From Microscillaceae bacterium (GTDB taxonomy: Bacteria > Bacteroidota > Bacteroidia > Cytophagales > Microscillaceae), in the NCBI GenBank assembly GCA_003483885.1, contig DMXI01000408.1, positions 1 through 23,589 on the forward strand: DNA of 23,589 bases. Direction: 5' to 3'. Made by a program: the position numbers and the translations under genes. How positions within the stretch are numbered: position 1 is the first letter of the stretch; each line of letters opens with the position of its first letter. Shown here one piece after another: positions 22,718 through 23,589 of the stretch. A model generated the notes under the pieces. That model was not told the DNA's origin. It made no database searches and saw only the letters and a list, made by a program, of their open reading frames with translations.

Positions 22718-23589
22718 CTAAAGTCGCTGCATCACCTGTTTTACCATTTTGTTTTTCCAGGGTAAAAAAGTTCCTGCCAATATTTGTTCCCGGGCTTGAC
22801 CCACTAGCCAAAGATAAAATGACAGATTGTGTATAGAGGCAATTTGGGCTGCCAAAATCTCTTTGCTTTGCACCAAATGTCTTAGGTAACCTTTTGAGTA
22901 AAAGGTACTTGCGTATCCACCCAACACTGGGTCAATCGGCGTATCATCGTTTTCCCATTTCTTATTTTTGATATTGATAATTCCCTGAGTAGTAAACAGC
23001 ATGCCATTGCGAGCGTTGCGGGTAGGCATTACACAGTCAAACATATCTACCCCCAAGGCAATGCACTCGAGAATGTTTTCTGGAGTACCTACGCCCATCA
23101 GGTAGCGAGGTTTGTCTTTAGGCAAAATACCGCATACCAGCTCAGTACTTTCATACATCATTTCGTGGGGTTCACCTACCGACAATCCTCCGATGGCGTT
23201 CCCATCTCGTTCAAAACTGGCAATCACCTCGGCCGATTGTTTACGCAAATCTTTGTAAGTACTGCCCTGCACAATCGGAAATAAAGTTTGTTCGTATCCA
23301 TACAAAGGTTCGGTGGAATCAAAGCGATCACAGCAACGTTTCAACCAACGGTGGGTCATTTCCATTGATTTTTTAGCATAATCGTATTCACAGGGATAGG
23401 GAGTGCATTCATCAAACGCCATAATAATGTCTGCGCCAATGGTACGTTGGATGTCCATGACAATTTCGGGGCTGAACTGGTGCTTAGAGCCATCAATATG
23501 AGATTGGAAAGTTACTCCTTCTTCCTTGATTTTGCGCATTTCTGACAAGGAATACACCTGATAACCACCACTATCGGTCAATATGGGGC
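22718..23589 (-). CDS. tgt: Queuine/preQ1 tRNA-guanine transglycosylase, 5' end outside the window
   Basis: About 290 residues of the C-terminal three quarters are present; the reading frame continues through the window edge as PILTDSGGYQVYSL. Tgt exchanges guanine-34 of certain tRNAs for a queuine precursor. The catalytic Asp of TDSGG, the GGLSVGE motif and the second active-site stretch (GVDMFDCVMPTRNARNG, with its Asp nucleophile) are all visible. The usual zinc-site cysteines (CxCxxC before SxxYLRHL) are absent: here the segment reads PVLGGYASTFYSKGYLRHL. The later His (ASIHNLSFYL) is kept. This appears to be a feature of the phylum rather than damage (from memory, not checked). The missing start lies beyond the window. 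Confidence 0.95.
   Translation of the reverse strand, partial: PILTDSGGYQVYSLSEMRKIKEEGVTFQSHIDGSKHQFSPEIVMDIQRTIGADIIMAFDECTPYPCEYDYAKKSMEMTHRWLKRCCDRFDSTEPLYGYEQTLFPIVQGSTYKDLRKQSAEVIASFERDGNAIGGLSVGEPHEMMYESTELVCGILPKDKPRYLMGVGTPENILECIALGVDMFDCVMPTRNARNGMLFTTQGIINIKNKKWENDDTPIDPVLGGYASTFYSKGYLRHLVQSKEILAAQIASIHNLSFYLWLVGQAREQILAGTFLPWKNKMVKQVMQRL

Overview
The window looks like a chromosomal segment of a Bacteroidota bacterium, most likely a marine Cytophagales of the Microscilla type. The genus is an inference. The grounds are moderately low GC, little Shine-Dalgarno signal, a TAnnTTTG promoter element before cobT, a Tgt without zinc cysteines, a YfiR/TonB-receptor pair, large LRR-Roc-COR proteins, and many short dispersed repeats between genes.

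Layout. 1-379: non-coding, with a palindromic element and a hairpin. 380-2359 (-): a membrane-anchored PAS/SpoIIE-type phosphatase. 2563-5352 (-) and 8419-11532 (-): two paralogous LRR-Roc-COR (ROCO) GTPases whose GTPase/COR halves are very alike but whose leucine-rich repeats differ greatly. Between them on the + strand are a Crp/Fnr-like regulator, a four-helix membrane protein and a small outer-membrane barrel protein. Also between them is a short relic of the 5' end of a third ROCO gene (7983-8066). The gaps at 5353-6189, 7859-8418 and 11533-11989 are mosaics of dispersed repeats. 11990-12571 (-): a distant paralogue of the barrel protein. 12654-14804 (-): a molybdopterin/4Fe-4S oxidoreductase. 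14886-15212 (-): a small conserved-looking protein. 15374-18380 (-): a YfiR-like protein followed by a TonB-dependent receptor, ending in a clear terminator. 18745-20895 (+): a secreted protein of unknown function, then a Nudix hydrolase overlapping an SDR reductase. 20919-21320 (-): a SiaC-like (DUF1987) phospho-switch protein. 21538-22608 (+): cobT. 22718-23589 (-): tgt, cut by the window edge.

Working together. Much of the window is signalling. The SpoIIE phosphatase and the SiaC-like protein are the two halves of a Sia-type partner switch, though they lie about 18.6 kb apart. YfiR in Pseudomonas is a periplasmic inhibitor of a diguanylate cyclase, and here it is co-oriented with a TonB receptor. 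The ROCO proteins are intracellular LRR-gated GTPases with a cysteine motif and a short helical C-terminal module that may recruit a partner. The most notable signals are the homogenised 66-bp LRR array in one ROCO gene, the ROCO 5' relic, and a 143-bp repeat carrying a 24-codon frame. In one repeat copy that frame has lost its stop and reads into the ROCO gene.
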